From Turnera subulata (Eukaryota > Streptophyta > Magnoliopsida > Malpighiales > Passifloraceae), in the NCBI GenBank assembly GCA_028386065.3, contig JAKUCV010005608.1:29708-93707 (forward strand): a stretch of DNA of 64,000 nt. The letters run 5' to 3'. Positions 42,945-53,612 of this stretch are shown here, piece by piece; position 1 is the stretch's first letter; each line of letters opens with the position of its first letter. The position numbers and the translations under genes are program-made. The notes below the pieces were generated by a model. It saw only the letters and a program-made list of their open reading frames with translations, was not told the DNA's origin and did no database searches.

Positions 42945-44200
42945 GTTCGTTTATTTTCACTCATGTTGTTCGTTAACTCACAATTTACCGGGTTATATTG
43001 TCCGTTTTACAGCCTATAGCCAGTGGATGATTATATTGTCAACACGTGTCTCTCGGGCCGCAACATTCCCTTCTTTTAATTTTTTCCCAAATCCTCTTAA
43101 TTTGAAAAAAAACCATCTTGAATTAAGTAAAGATTGCCCCTTTTTATTAATATGCTAATAGAGTTTTATTATTGCAAATAAAGTAGAACACACAGTGTAT
43201 CATTCACCCGAGGAGATGACTGGATAATGTACAACTTTGCTGCAGGATTAACACAAAGAGAAAGAGGGATCAAACAGGATTGAGCACGGCAAACAGGCTA
43301 ACAAATCCCTGTTACCGATCTATCAAAAAATTGGTTACCAATCTACCCAAAACTCCCATTCTCACATACCTCTCAAAAATACAATAAATCTTCCATGAAT
43401 CTCCAAATTCCCAGTTCCACATCCTAACCTAAAACCCAGCTCAATCCGTAACCCTCCACAACTACAAGCTCTACCTTTTCAGTAACAAGGCAACAACCAA
43501 CCCATAATTTCCTCGCTCTATTTCACCCTCAACGGCAAGCTCCTTCATGAATCCAACCCTGAGATTGCCCCCTTCTCCAACTTCATTCTATGTCTGGACT
43601 TCTTAGGCAGCAAGGGCAGCACCACCGAGCAGATCTCGAGAGCATACAAGATAGACGATGGAGGGATGGCGACTTTGTTTTCTTTAGAGATGAACAGCGT
43701 TATTGGGGAGGAGAGTGGCCTGAACAACAGAGGAGCAAAAGGGGAAAAGGAGAGGAGAGCAAAGGAGGGGGAACAGAGGAGGACGATGAAGGAGGGATGG
43801 GGTTATCGGTGAAGGGTGCGGCGGCTCATCGTAAGGGAGAGGAAAAGGAAGATGCAGATGAGCAGAGGGAATACGTTTTTATTTTTTCCTTTGCAGAAAA
43901 AATTAATTAGTGTCTTATTTTTCTATTTCCTAAGTTTGAACTTGAAGAAACTTCGTCCGAAAAACGAGTATAAGAAAAACCGATTTCTTAACGAATATTA
44001 ATATTATTAGTGGGTTAAAAAGTTTTCCCAAAATTAGAAAAAGGGGAAGAAGGAAAAAGAAAAGAAGATGGTGAGGGCCCCATAAACACGTGTCAGCACT
44101 ACAGTTGTCTACCGGCTGTAAGCTGTAAAATGGACAATGTTAAATTGTGAGTTGAGGGACAATATGAGTGAAAATAGACGAAGAGGGACAACAAATGTAA
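42945..44200. mobile_element. non-autonomous MULE-like element with about 120 bp inverted ends
   Basis: The left end (about 42945-43062) and the inverse of the right end (about 44072-44197) share TATTTTCACTCAT, ACTCACAATTTA, TTTTACAGC and ACACGTGT in the same order. The interior is partly GC-rich, with low-complexity frames (43590-43910) that I do not call genes. Length and long terminal inverted repeats fit Mutator-like elements; the target duplication was not resolved. Confidence 0.6.
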
Positions 44201-44699
44201 AATCGATAAACTAAAGGGACATAAAAAAAACTTTTAAACCCCAGGTAGCTACTTCTTCTTACAAATATTGTTGGAGCCAAGTTGGCACTAAGGAACAACT
44301 CTTGAAAAGACCATCTTCCATATCAAAAATGTTGGGATCCTGGGAGAAATAAATGCAGCTGGTCTTGTACTCGGGGAAATCATTAGCCCTAAGCGAGAAG
44401 GAAGAACAAGAACCTATAAAAAAACAAGCGTTCCTTCAGTTCATCCCGGGATGGTTCAACCCATTTGCCCTCTTCCCTGTCTAACTTCTCAACTGAATAT
44501 CTTAGAGGCTGACCGTATTGATCATCTTTGTACACCACAAATAATTCGCCAAAAGATTCCACTAAATAATAATGAAAATAATAAGACTCTGGATTCGTTG
44601 TACCCTTCGACAATTGGTTGCCTTGGCCTTTTTTGCCCCTTCATCTGATCATTATCATCACCACCTCCGCATCTCCTTGCCCTCATCAAAACTCTTGAA

Positions 44700-44876
44700 T
44701 TTCAGCAATGAGCTCTGGATGAAGGATTATTTATAGATGTAAATTTCCTGCTTTCTAGGTGTTCTTATTGCTTTCTGGATGCCTTTGTATCAGCATAGTG
44801 TTTCACTCGCACTTCTATGTTCTGTACTCTCATTTAATATCAATAAAAATTGTCGGCTTTTCAAAAAAAAAAAAAA
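44700..44876 (+). mobile_element. poly(A)-tailed retroposed insert in the DUF295 pseudogene
   Basis: The DUF295 reading is interrupted here by sequence ending ATCAATAAAAATTGTCGGCTTTTC plus 14-15 A (44862-44876). AATAAA before the A run indicates a polyadenylated transcript end, probably a LINE 3' end or a truncated cDNA. The left boundary is uncertain and no target duplication was found. Confidence 0.55.
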
Positions 44877-45729
44877 GACTCCCCCTTTGGCTGAGTAACT
44901 TGCGCTATGTACTTGCAATCGGCTCTACTTGCATCGATCACTACAACCTTTCCGTCCCAATCCAAAGCATAAAATGTTTCATTGAAGGATACAACAACTT
45001 CATGAGTCTCCACATAGTCGTCTCCACAATTAATGATTGTCCATGTCGCATCTCCCATCCTCCATAAACACAATCTCCACTTAGCCACAACCATCACCGT
45101 GAAGCCATTCCCATCGTCTCGCGAAAACTTGAACTAACAGCAACTTCCTTAGGCTGAATAATTTCAAACTTTGAATCAGCATCACTAGGCACAAGATAAT
45201 AATCAAACTGCTTCTCCTTTACAATAAAATCCCGCACGTCCAAGACCCGTTGACTATCCTTGATGAAGGGTAATGGAGAGATCAATACTTTGAAGTTCAC
45301 ATTGACCGCTTCATCATCGACGTCGTCGTTCCATCTCCGGGAGTGTGTTGTTTTTAAAATCAAGGATGTGGTGACGGAGGACTCGGAGGTAGCAGCAGCT
45401 GGTTGGACGGAATAAAAAGCAAACTCTTCGAGTGAGAACTCGCAAGAATGGTCGTGAATCACGAGCCGGAGGAGGAGTATTGGATAACTATGTACAGGGA
45501 TAAGTGTGTAGCTATAATGAGTAGTGGAATGTGATCTGCTAACTCAGCTGATCATATCAAATATGTATTCTAGTTCTTGTGTAACACAAACTACATGTCA
45601 ATATAATGAGCAATACTGCACATCAGTTGTGTGTGCCATTTACCTCACGATTACAGTTGTGTTGATGGTTCTTTCTCCTATCCTCCACCATTTCTTGATT
45701 CTGTTGATGGTGCACCACCGCAACCAAAT

Positions 45730-46749
45730 CCTGAGTACACCTAGTGGATACAACAAGATAGTCTTATCCTTTCTGGTATTCTGTCTTCAGTTGCCCTTGA
45801 TGTTTTTGCCACTGTGGTGAGCAAGAAGACCTCTCGGGATGCTTGGTTGGCTCTTGAGGAATCCTTAGCCTCGACCAACAATACTCGTGTTATGGCACTA
45901 ACCATGGCTTTGCAGCGCTTGGAGCAATACCCTACTGAATCTGCTCTCCGATTTCTCAACCGAGCCAGACGTCTTGCTGATGAAATGGCCGCTTCAGGAA
46001 AGTCCCTTGACCCTAATGATTTTAATGTTTATGTTTTTCGGGGTTTAAGAGCAAAGTTTAAACCTCTGACTAGTTCTCTTCAAACTCGCCTTGAGCCTGT
46101 TAAATTTTCAGAATTGCAGAGCTTATTAATGAGTCATGAATTTATTTATGATGATCCTGTTAAGGCTCTTAATATTGATGCTCCTGTTGTCTCTTCGGCT
46201 GAGTCTGCTCCTGCACTTGCATCTCTTCCCTCTGCGCATGCTGTTCAGCATGCTTTACCACCTGATTTTGGTAGAGGACGTGGCGGTCGGACCACCAACC
46301 GTGGTCGTGGCGGCAAGAATGGTGCTGGCCGTGGTGCTGGCCGAGGGTTTTTTTATCCACGACCTACATGGAAAAACACTAATAACAAGCCTCGGTGCCA
46401 AATCTGTGGCAAGTATGGTCATACTGCACAGCAGTGTTATCATCGTTATTCTCAACCTAATGCTAATATGGTGAATTTAGTCCTATCCTCTCCCACCACC
46501 TATGCTCCTTCGACTTGGTTTCCAGACACCAGAGCCAGCCATCATGTCACTGCTGATCCTCATCAATTCACTCACTATGAAGATTATCAGGGTGCCGATT
46601 CACTGCAAGTTGGTAATGGGGCGCAACTGCCCATCTCGGGTATTGGCTCTAAACTGCTGCATACATCTTGTAAACCTTTGCATTTTCACGATATTCTCCA
46701 TGTCCCATCGATAAGAAAATCCTTAATGTCTGTTCAAAAGTTTACATAA
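45730..46749 (+). pseudogene. Copia gag and protease
   Basis: Gag runs from about 45730 (ILSSVALDVFATVVSKKTSR onward). The zinc knuckle CQICGKYGHTAQQC is at about 46396-46440, followed by the protease region WFPDTRASHHVT near 46519. The catalytic Asp-Ser-Gly has become Asp-Thr-Arg, so the protease is inactive. The motif HFHDILHVPSIRKSLMSVQK closes the domain, and a stop follows at 46747-46749. Confidence 0.85.
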
Positions 46750-48120
46750 GACAATAATGTTTATTTTGAATTCTATCCTGACCATTTCTCTATTAAGGAT
46801 CAAGGTACACAGAGAATAATACTCAGCGGCCCGAGCATTGATGGGCTGTATCACCTTCCTCTTGAAACCATCCGGCACCAGTTTGAAGCGTTCCTTGCAG
46901 TTTGAGTCGAGGCACTGGTTTGGCACAGGCGATTGGGGCATCCCCATCACCAAGTCCAACAAAGGATTCTGTCTCAACATTCCCTTCCAGTTCAACATTC
47001 GAGTCATGTGTCTTCTTGCCTTCATTGTCCTTTAGGCAAGATTTCTAGAATGCATCTTTCTCTTAGCAATAAAAGGGCTTCTCGCCCGTTAGAACTCATA
47101 TATAGTGATGTTTGGGGTCCTTCACCAACATCAAGTTCCGATGGTCATTCTTATTATGTTGTTTTCTTAGATGACTTTAGTAAGTTTTTGTGGTATTTTC
47201 CAATCAATAATGAATCGGATGCGTTTCTCATTTTTTCAGCTTTTTCAAAAACATGTTGAAAGACAGTTTAATAGCAAAATAAAGGCACTACAAACTGATT
47301 GGGGTGGGGAATATCGCAAGCTCAATAAATACCTAACCAACATAGGCATTCAACATAGGTTAATGTGCCCACATACCCACGAACAATAGTGGGCAATAGA
47401 GCGCCGTCATCGTCACATTGTTGAAACAGGTTTAACCTTAATGGTCACCGCAAACATTCCCCCACAATTTTGGCATTTCTCTTTTGAAACGGCAGTGTAC
47501 CTTATCAATCGTTTACCTACACCTATTTTACAGCATTCCTCTCCATATCAAATTCTTTTTGGTCATGCACCAGACTACACATTTCTAAGGGGTTTTGGGT
47601 CACTTTGTTTTCCTCTTATCCGGCCATACAACAAACACAAGATGGATTACAGATCTACTCCTTGTGTCTTTTTAGGATATAGTCCGTCTCACTTAGGATA
47701 TCGTTGTTATGATCGTCAACATAGACGTTTCTACATTGCACGTCATGTACAATTTCATGAACATGTTTTTCCATATGCACATGCACAAGTTGAGTCTAAT
47801 TCAACCTCTCCACCTGAGACATCTTGGACAACTGTGCCATTATCAGTGTTTTTTCCTTCCACCACGCAAGCTCCTGCTTCTTTACTGGTGCCATCTGACT
47901 CAACTCCCGTTTCCAAACCAAAACTTTCATCTCCTCTTACTTCGGGTCAAACTCAAACTCCTTCTTCCTTAGCACACACGGATACAACTGTCTTATCACA
48001 GCCCACCTCATCTCTTTCCAGCCTAGATACATCTCCCCCTCACTCTCCTATTCGTTCTCTATCACTACAATCCTCCCCACCACGTACTGCACCCTTATCC
48101 TCTTCACCCTTGACACCTGA
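46750..48120 (+). pseudogene. Copia integrase
   Basis: Pre-integrase (LILSGPSIDGLYHLPL; WHRRLGHP) and CLHCPLGK give the HHCC zinc site. The core has IYSDVWGPSPTSS, LQTDWGGEY and, after a stop at 47387-47389 and loss of the usual NG, IERRHRHIVETGL. These are the Asp, Asp and Glu positions of the DDE triad. A frameshift lies near 47240. The C-terminal part GFGSLCFPLIRPYNKHKM and CVFLGYSPSHLGYRCYD is in the long frame from 47441. Confidence 0.85.
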
Positions 48121-49720
48121 TTCCTCCCCTAAGTCACCTCCAAAACCAACACATCACATGAAGCTTAGGGAGAACCGTAAACAACCACAACGCTATTCTC
48201 CCACCACTCATGTAGCAGAAGTAAAGCCAAAACCTACAGATGAACCAAGTTGCTTCACCCAGGCCAACAAGCATCGTGAATGGCGCCTTGCTATGGTTGA
48301 TGAAATGAATGCCCTTGCAACCAATAACACTTGGACATTGGTTCCATATAAACCTAGAATGAACTTGATTGGCTGCAAATGGGTGTATCGGGTAAAACGC
48401 AAACAAGATGGGAGCATTGAACGTTACAAAGCTCGTTTAGTGGCTAAAGGATTCCACCAACGAGCAGGATTGGATTATAGAGAGACCTTCAGCCCCGTGG
48501 TCAAACCAACCACAATTCGAGTAGTTCTTTCTGTTGCTCTCTCTCACAATTGGCAAATCAAACAATTGGATGTCCGCAATGCTTTTATTCATGGATTTTT
48601 GCAGGAAAAGGTGTTCATGGTGCAGCCACCAGGCTTTGTGGATCCTAACAAACCTTCACATGTATGTCAACTCCACAAGTCCTTGTATGGGCTAAAACAG
48701 GCCCCTCGTGCCTGGTATTCCCGGTTCACTCATTTCATGGTCTCACAAGGGTTTAAGGTTTCAAAACCAGACCCATCATTGCTGATTTATAATCACTCTA
48801 ATGTTCGAGTTTACCTCCTTGTTTATGTTGATGACATTATTGTCACTAGTAATGACTCCCAATTCCTACAATAGTTACTTACACGCCTTGATCAGGTCTT
48901 TGCTCTGCGTGATCTAGGCCGGCCGGGATATTTTCTTGGAATAGAAGTTAAGTACACACCCACAGGTATTCTCCTGACACAAGAGAAGTACATACGTGAG
49001 CTGGTGAAGAGAGCAGGTATGGCTAATTGCAAATCAGTGTTGACTCCAGCTTCTGTCACACATGTATTGCGGAAAACTGGAGGCACGTCACTAGCGGATG
49101 CCACACAATATCGGCACCTTGTTGGCTCGCTGCAGTATCTTGCTATTACAAGACCGGACATAGCTTACTCTGTTAGCAAAGTAAGTCAATTTATGCATCA
49201 GCCCACAGAAGATCATCTCAAAGCAGTGAAGCGCATACTGCGCTATCTCCAACACAGTCCACAGACGGGACTTCAACTTCATCGTACTGCAGCAACAGAT
49301 TTGCAGGTATACACTGATGCGGACTGGGTTGGAAGTCCGGATGACAGACGATCGACCGAAGGCTTCTTAATTCTCTATGGTGGCAATTTGGTTGCATAGG
49401 CCTCTCGAAAGCAGCAAACAGTGGCTCGCTCTTGGACTGAAGCAGAGTGCAAGAGCCTTGCGGATGGAGCAGCAGAACTTCTTTGGATTAAAAATCTATT
49501 GCAGGAACTGGGGCTGTCTTATTCCACACCAACATTGTGGTGTGATAATCTCGGGGCAATGTTTCTCAGTCAAAACCCGGTCCTCAATGCAAGGACCAAA
49601 CATGTGTAAATTGATTTCCATTTTGTTAAGGAACAAGTGCAGCAAGGTCATCTCCGGGTACAGTTCATTGGCAGTGAAGATCAGCTGGCAGATATCCTAA
49701 CAAAGCCGAACTAGTCGATT
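48121..49720 (+). pseudogene. Copia reverse transcriptase and RNase H
   Basis: RT has GCKWVYRVKRKQDGSIERYK, ARLVAKGFHQ, QLDVRNAFIHGFLQEKVFM, LYGLKQAPRAWYSRF and the catalytic YVDDIIV. A stop follows at 48872-48874. RNase H has YLAITRPDIAYSVSKVSQFM, YTDADWVGSPDDRRSTEGF and, in another frame, ARSWTEAECKSLADGAAELL and WCDNLGAM. Stops occur at 49397-49399 and 49607-49609. Confidence 0.9.
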
Positions 49721-50299
49721 CCAACAGTTATGTAACAAACTCAATCTCAGTTTATCACCTGGTTGAGTTTGCGGGGGAGTATTGGATAACTATGTACAGG
49801 GATAAGTGTGTAGTTGTAATGAGTAGTGGAATGTGATCTGCTAACTCAGCTGATCATATCAGATATGTATTCTAGTTCTTGTGTAACACAAACTACATGT
49901 CAATATAATGAGCAATACTGCACATCAGTTGTGTGTGCCATTTACCTCACGATTACAGTGCACTAGTATTATTTAGAAGGCGGAGGGATGGGATCAAGGG
50001 AGGGGGAGGTTGTGGAGGTAGCTGTTTTGGAGGCAGCTCCCAATCTTCTCCAAGATCTCGCTTGGAAGATCGGACCAGCAGCGGTGTTGTCTTGAGGTTG
50101 GACTACCAACCATGGAGTTTTCTAGCTACTTCCTACGGAGCAGACTAGAAAACTAGGGTTTATCTCTAGTTAGGGCTTTAGCGCTGACGAGAAAGTTATG
50201 GTCATATTACTTGTGGGAATTAGGTATTGGAATTCTGTTAAAAATAGTTTGTAGAAACACTTAATTAATTGAGGGGGTCATTTGGATTGTTATGAAACA

Positions 50300-51183
50300 A
50301 AAGAAAATACCAGAACTCAGAATAGAGGCGCAAACAAAACTAAACCAAGTTCACAATTCTTGAACAAATTAATAATGCAATTTTTTAAATTATTTTTGAC
50401 TTGGTGATTACTTTACAAATAATTGTAGACATTGTTTGCTTCCTTTCCTTGTTTATGGCTAGGATAGGACCTATAGAGCGGTAGCTATGATATATATCTG
50501 GGAAATTACATATAAACATATATACATACAGGAGGAAGATAATGTATTACATTTCAGTCTATTAGAGTGGTAGGTGTGATATATAGTCTTCAAAGAATGA
50601 ACGTCTCCTGGTTCTTTGGCATCAACTCAGCAAAGATTTCCGAGATGTTCATGCCTGCCACCCATTAAGCCTCATTTGCAACAACGAGAAAGGGTAGGAA
50701 TGGCAAAGGAAGATATAGAATGGCAAAGAAAGATATACATCAAAGCCCTGCCCTCCCTCTCCTCCAACCAATATCTGCAATTTGCATAATATTCGTTCTA
50801 ATGAGCAATTTACAAGTTGCCATCCATTTATAGACTATATATATATGTGACTCCACTACAGGAGAAAGATATATAAAGTGTTAAGTACCTTGGAGGAGAG
50901 GCTTTTCCTAGAGCCTCTGCTTTCGATATTCCCATATGCCGTTTGCTTGGTACTGGCCATCTAGACACACAGAGGACAGACAACAATTAATGCATTAATT
51001 TTTCAGGATAAATTTTGTACAAAACAACATATACAAAGATCTACTTCCACGCACTTCTTTCACTAAATAAGAATGAAGACCTACCACACTTTCTGGTAGA
51101 TCGTTAATCCAATATTTGAAACTCATAGCCACCACAGCTGCTTTTGTCTCGTCTTCATCATCCTCCTCTTCCGAAGTGATCAT
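50300..51183 (-). pseudogene. copy 3 of the SFKxWINDLPES small gene family
   Basis: Exon 1 (51085-51183) encodes 33 codons, MITSEEEDDEDETKAAVVAM and SFKYWINDLPESV, then GTAGGT. Exon 2 near 50888-50960 resembles that of copy 2 (a GTACCTTGG-type border), but with an altered sequence. The TATA box (GGCCTATAAATAC, minus strand) is near 51352. Exon 3 and the 3' flank match the 38 kb block with small deletions. Function unknown. Confidence 0.5.
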
Positions 51184-51629
51184 ATATGGTTTGTGATGTT
51201 TGATGAAACTATAAAAGGATCGGTTTTATGGATTGAGATATGGACTGAAGTTTTTTATAGGCTACTACGAGAACTGGAACTCAAGACTCTAAGGACGACC
51301 CCAGTACTGAGATTGTGATCGTTTATAAATTATAAACTAGTTTGCCCAGTATTTATAGGCCGGACTTGTCAATGAGGGACTTGGGTAGAACATAGTGATT
51401 TTTAAGATTTGTGGTTTGGTGAATAGATATGGGTATTACAATAAAAAAAAAAAAAAACATTAGATACAGTTGGTGTAATCTTGAGATATGGAAGTAACGA
51501 ATAATTTGAGAAAGGTGGTTGGTAGAGCTCCAGGTTATTGTCTTATCCTAAATTACGCGGTGGTGATCTGGTTAGCAGATAGGTTACTATAATTTTCTTT
51601 CATTTTTTATTGTTTGGTAGAATTCAGGG

Positions 51630-52360
51630 TCTCTGTTTGTCTAGTAATATTTCATAGAATTTGTGAGTATTGTTAGATGTACATACCATTATTGTTTGGT
51701 ATAATCTATGGGTCTCTTTGTCTTATTTAAACTAGATATAATTGGTGAATAACAAGATAGTATTTGATAAAATATATGGGTATTAATAAATATATATTTT
51801 ATTATTATTTGGTAGAACCGATGGGTCTATTTGTCTTATTTAAATGACCACATACATACAGTAAGGATAGTATTTGATAAAATCTACAGATAGATATACA
51901 TATCATTATGGTTTGGTAGACCTATGTTTGTCTTTACTAAGATAACTAGATATAATTGGTGAATACCAGAGTAGTATTTGATGAAAACTATGAATATTGA
52001 TAGATATACATATCATTATTGCTTGCTATGTCTTATCTAAAATAAATAATCAGAAATAACTGTGAATACCAGGATAGTATTTGATAAAATCCGTGAGTAT
52101 TGATAAATATACATAGGTAGATTTGATATGTGAATATTAATAAATATACATATCATTATTGCTTGGTATAATATAATCTTTTTGTCTTATCTAAAATAAC
52201 CATAACAACTGGTGTGAATACCAGGGTGGTACTTGATAAATCTATGGGTATGGGCAAATATGCGTACCATTATTGTTTGGTAAAACCTATGAGTTTGTCT
52301 TATCTAGGATGAGTCTTAATTAAATCTGCAGGTATGGATAGAAGATATACAATAATCTTT
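51630..52360. repeat. degenerate tandem repeats of about 110 bp between divergent gene copies
   Basis: Units share GTCTTATCTAAAATAA, AATACCAGGATAGTATTTGAT, AAAATCTATGGGTATT, GATATACATATCATTATTG and TTGGTAGAACC, five to seven times in one order with indels. Similar single units occur near 39500-39720, 40150-40370 and 21280-21460, always near members of the same small gene family. Confidence 0.75.
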
Positions 52361-52644
52361 ATATGGAAATAAAGAATCAACAGAGGGAGGTGGTTGGCAA
52401 AACCTGTGATTCACGCGTTTTGTATAATCTTGATTTGTCTTTTTTATCTATGATAAGTCTTCTCTGAGTTTGCCGGTGTACTTATCTTATCCAGAATTAC
52501 GTGATCAATCTTCTTATTTAAAAATTCTAAAAAGGGAATCTATAATTGGTTAAGATATACAATGTGCGCATGCCTCTTGGTACAAATTGCCTAATATAGT
52601 TCTTGTTCTTGATGAATAATCATCTGATTCCTAAACCCTAGATG

Positions 52645-52860
52645 CTGCCTATAAATAAAGATGACACGGATGAAGCCTAGACATCATAAGCACTGCATAA
52701 TCATCGGCTTACACACCCTTTAGACAGGAGGAAGGTGATGATTACTTTAGATGACGAGGAAGAAGAATGTAAATTTTATGATCGATTAGAGTTTCAAATA
52801 TCGGATTGACGAATTACCAGAAAACTTAGGTGGGTTTCATTGCTATCTTGTTTCACTTTT
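52645..52860 (+). pseudogene. copy 4 of the SFKxWINDLPES family, plus strand
   Basis: The TATA box GCCTATAAATAAAG is at 52649. The ATG at 52738 starts MITLDDEEEECKFYD. The conserved SFKYRIDELPENL follows in a shifted frame (52785-52823) and ends at GTGGGT. Divergently oriented to copy 3 across the tandem repeats. A possible further exon after the TATCGTAG acceptor near 53048 could not be assigned. Confidence 0.45.
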
Positions 52861-53595
52861 TTCATCTTTTGAAACACATTTATGGATGATCACGAGCATT
52901 TCCTTTATGTATAGCTAGCTAGTAGAGCTTAGCTTTATTTGTTATGATTATCATTCCACTCTAATTATTGATGTCCATTATTAATTTTTTTTTTTTCCAC
53001 CATGTGTAGCCACTGATAATTTGGAGTTGCACTTTTTTCTATCGTAGGCAATTGTGGATGACTCTTGAGAAGTGCTGGGGAATGATTCTGCAGAGAGTGA
53101 ATGAAGAAATTCTTCCCTCTTCCTCTAACTTCTCAACTCCATAAAAGTTTCTAGAAGAAGGGAGATAAAGTGGAGGGTGTCGATCTCGATCTATGTGTCT
53201 ACGTACTAAAGGTATACATAAAGTATTGTAATGACAATATTGCATCAATTGGTGAAGGCTTCTTTACTGAAGACGAACAAGCCCTGCAACAAATGGAGAT
53301 GTGGATCAAAATGAAGATAATTGGGACTAATAATAGAGAATAGTATACTGAATTCAATATTTGTATTTCTAGGCTCCAGATCAACAATAATATATGATGT
53401 TTAGCTGGATGTAATCGGATGTAATGGAATGAAATAAAGAAAATATGTTAGAGTATGCATATATTACTTCTTTAGTCCATTTGGATACTTTTTTATGCTA
53501 AATTAAAAAACCAAACTTGATTATCTGATAATTATTTCCCTCCGTTTTTTCTTTTTACACAATAGTTCAATTTATTGAACAATTAATCCTTTTAG

Positions 53596-53612
53596 CATCG
53601 AAATAAAAAAAA
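53596..53612 (+). mobile_element. poly(A) micro-insertion, about 17 nt
   Basis: CATCGAAAT plus an A run, flanked by the 11 bp direct repeat AATCCTTTTAG (53585-53595 and 53613-53623). Confidence 0.65.

Larger units (their letters stand above)
45478..49957 (+). mobile_element. Copia retrotransposon, nearly complete but inactivated
   Basis: LTRs at 45478-45655 and 49780-49957, 178 bp each, differ at only about 3 positions. They start TATTGGATAAC (TA in place of TG) and end GATTACA. A purine tract GCGGGGGAG precedes the right LTR. Internal order is gag, protease, integrase, RT, RNase H, as in Copia. The primer site and gag N-terminus are missing next to the left LTR. The zinc knuckle CQICGKYGHTAQQC suits the Ale/Retrofit group. 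In-frame stops occur at about 46750, 46903, 47389, 48874, 49399 and 49609. No target duplication is seen. Confidence 0.92.
44259..50113 (-). pseudogene. F-box/DUF295 protein pseudogene, split by a Copia element
   Basis: On the minus strand an ATG at 50113 starts MVGSPTSRQHRCWSDLPSEI, and LEKIGSCLQN follows. This is an F-box as in plant F-box/DUF295 proteins, SCF adaptors for ubiquitin ligation. A frame break follows, then the Copia element (45478-49957). The DUF295 part resumes at 45462-45130 (DVRDFIVKEKQFDYYLV), shifts frame near 45125, and continues as VMVVAKWRLCLWRMGDATWT and YALDWDGKVVVIDA. After an inserted poly(A) sequence it ends with YYLVESFGELFVVYKDD and DFPEYKTSCIYFSQDPNIFD, stop at 44259. 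Several frameshifts plus the insertion make it dead. Confidence 0.85.

Noticed and set aside
43590..43910. 106-codon Gly/Glu/Arg-rich frame and its minus-strand partner
   Set aside because: Low complexity inside a MULE-like element; no domain recognised.
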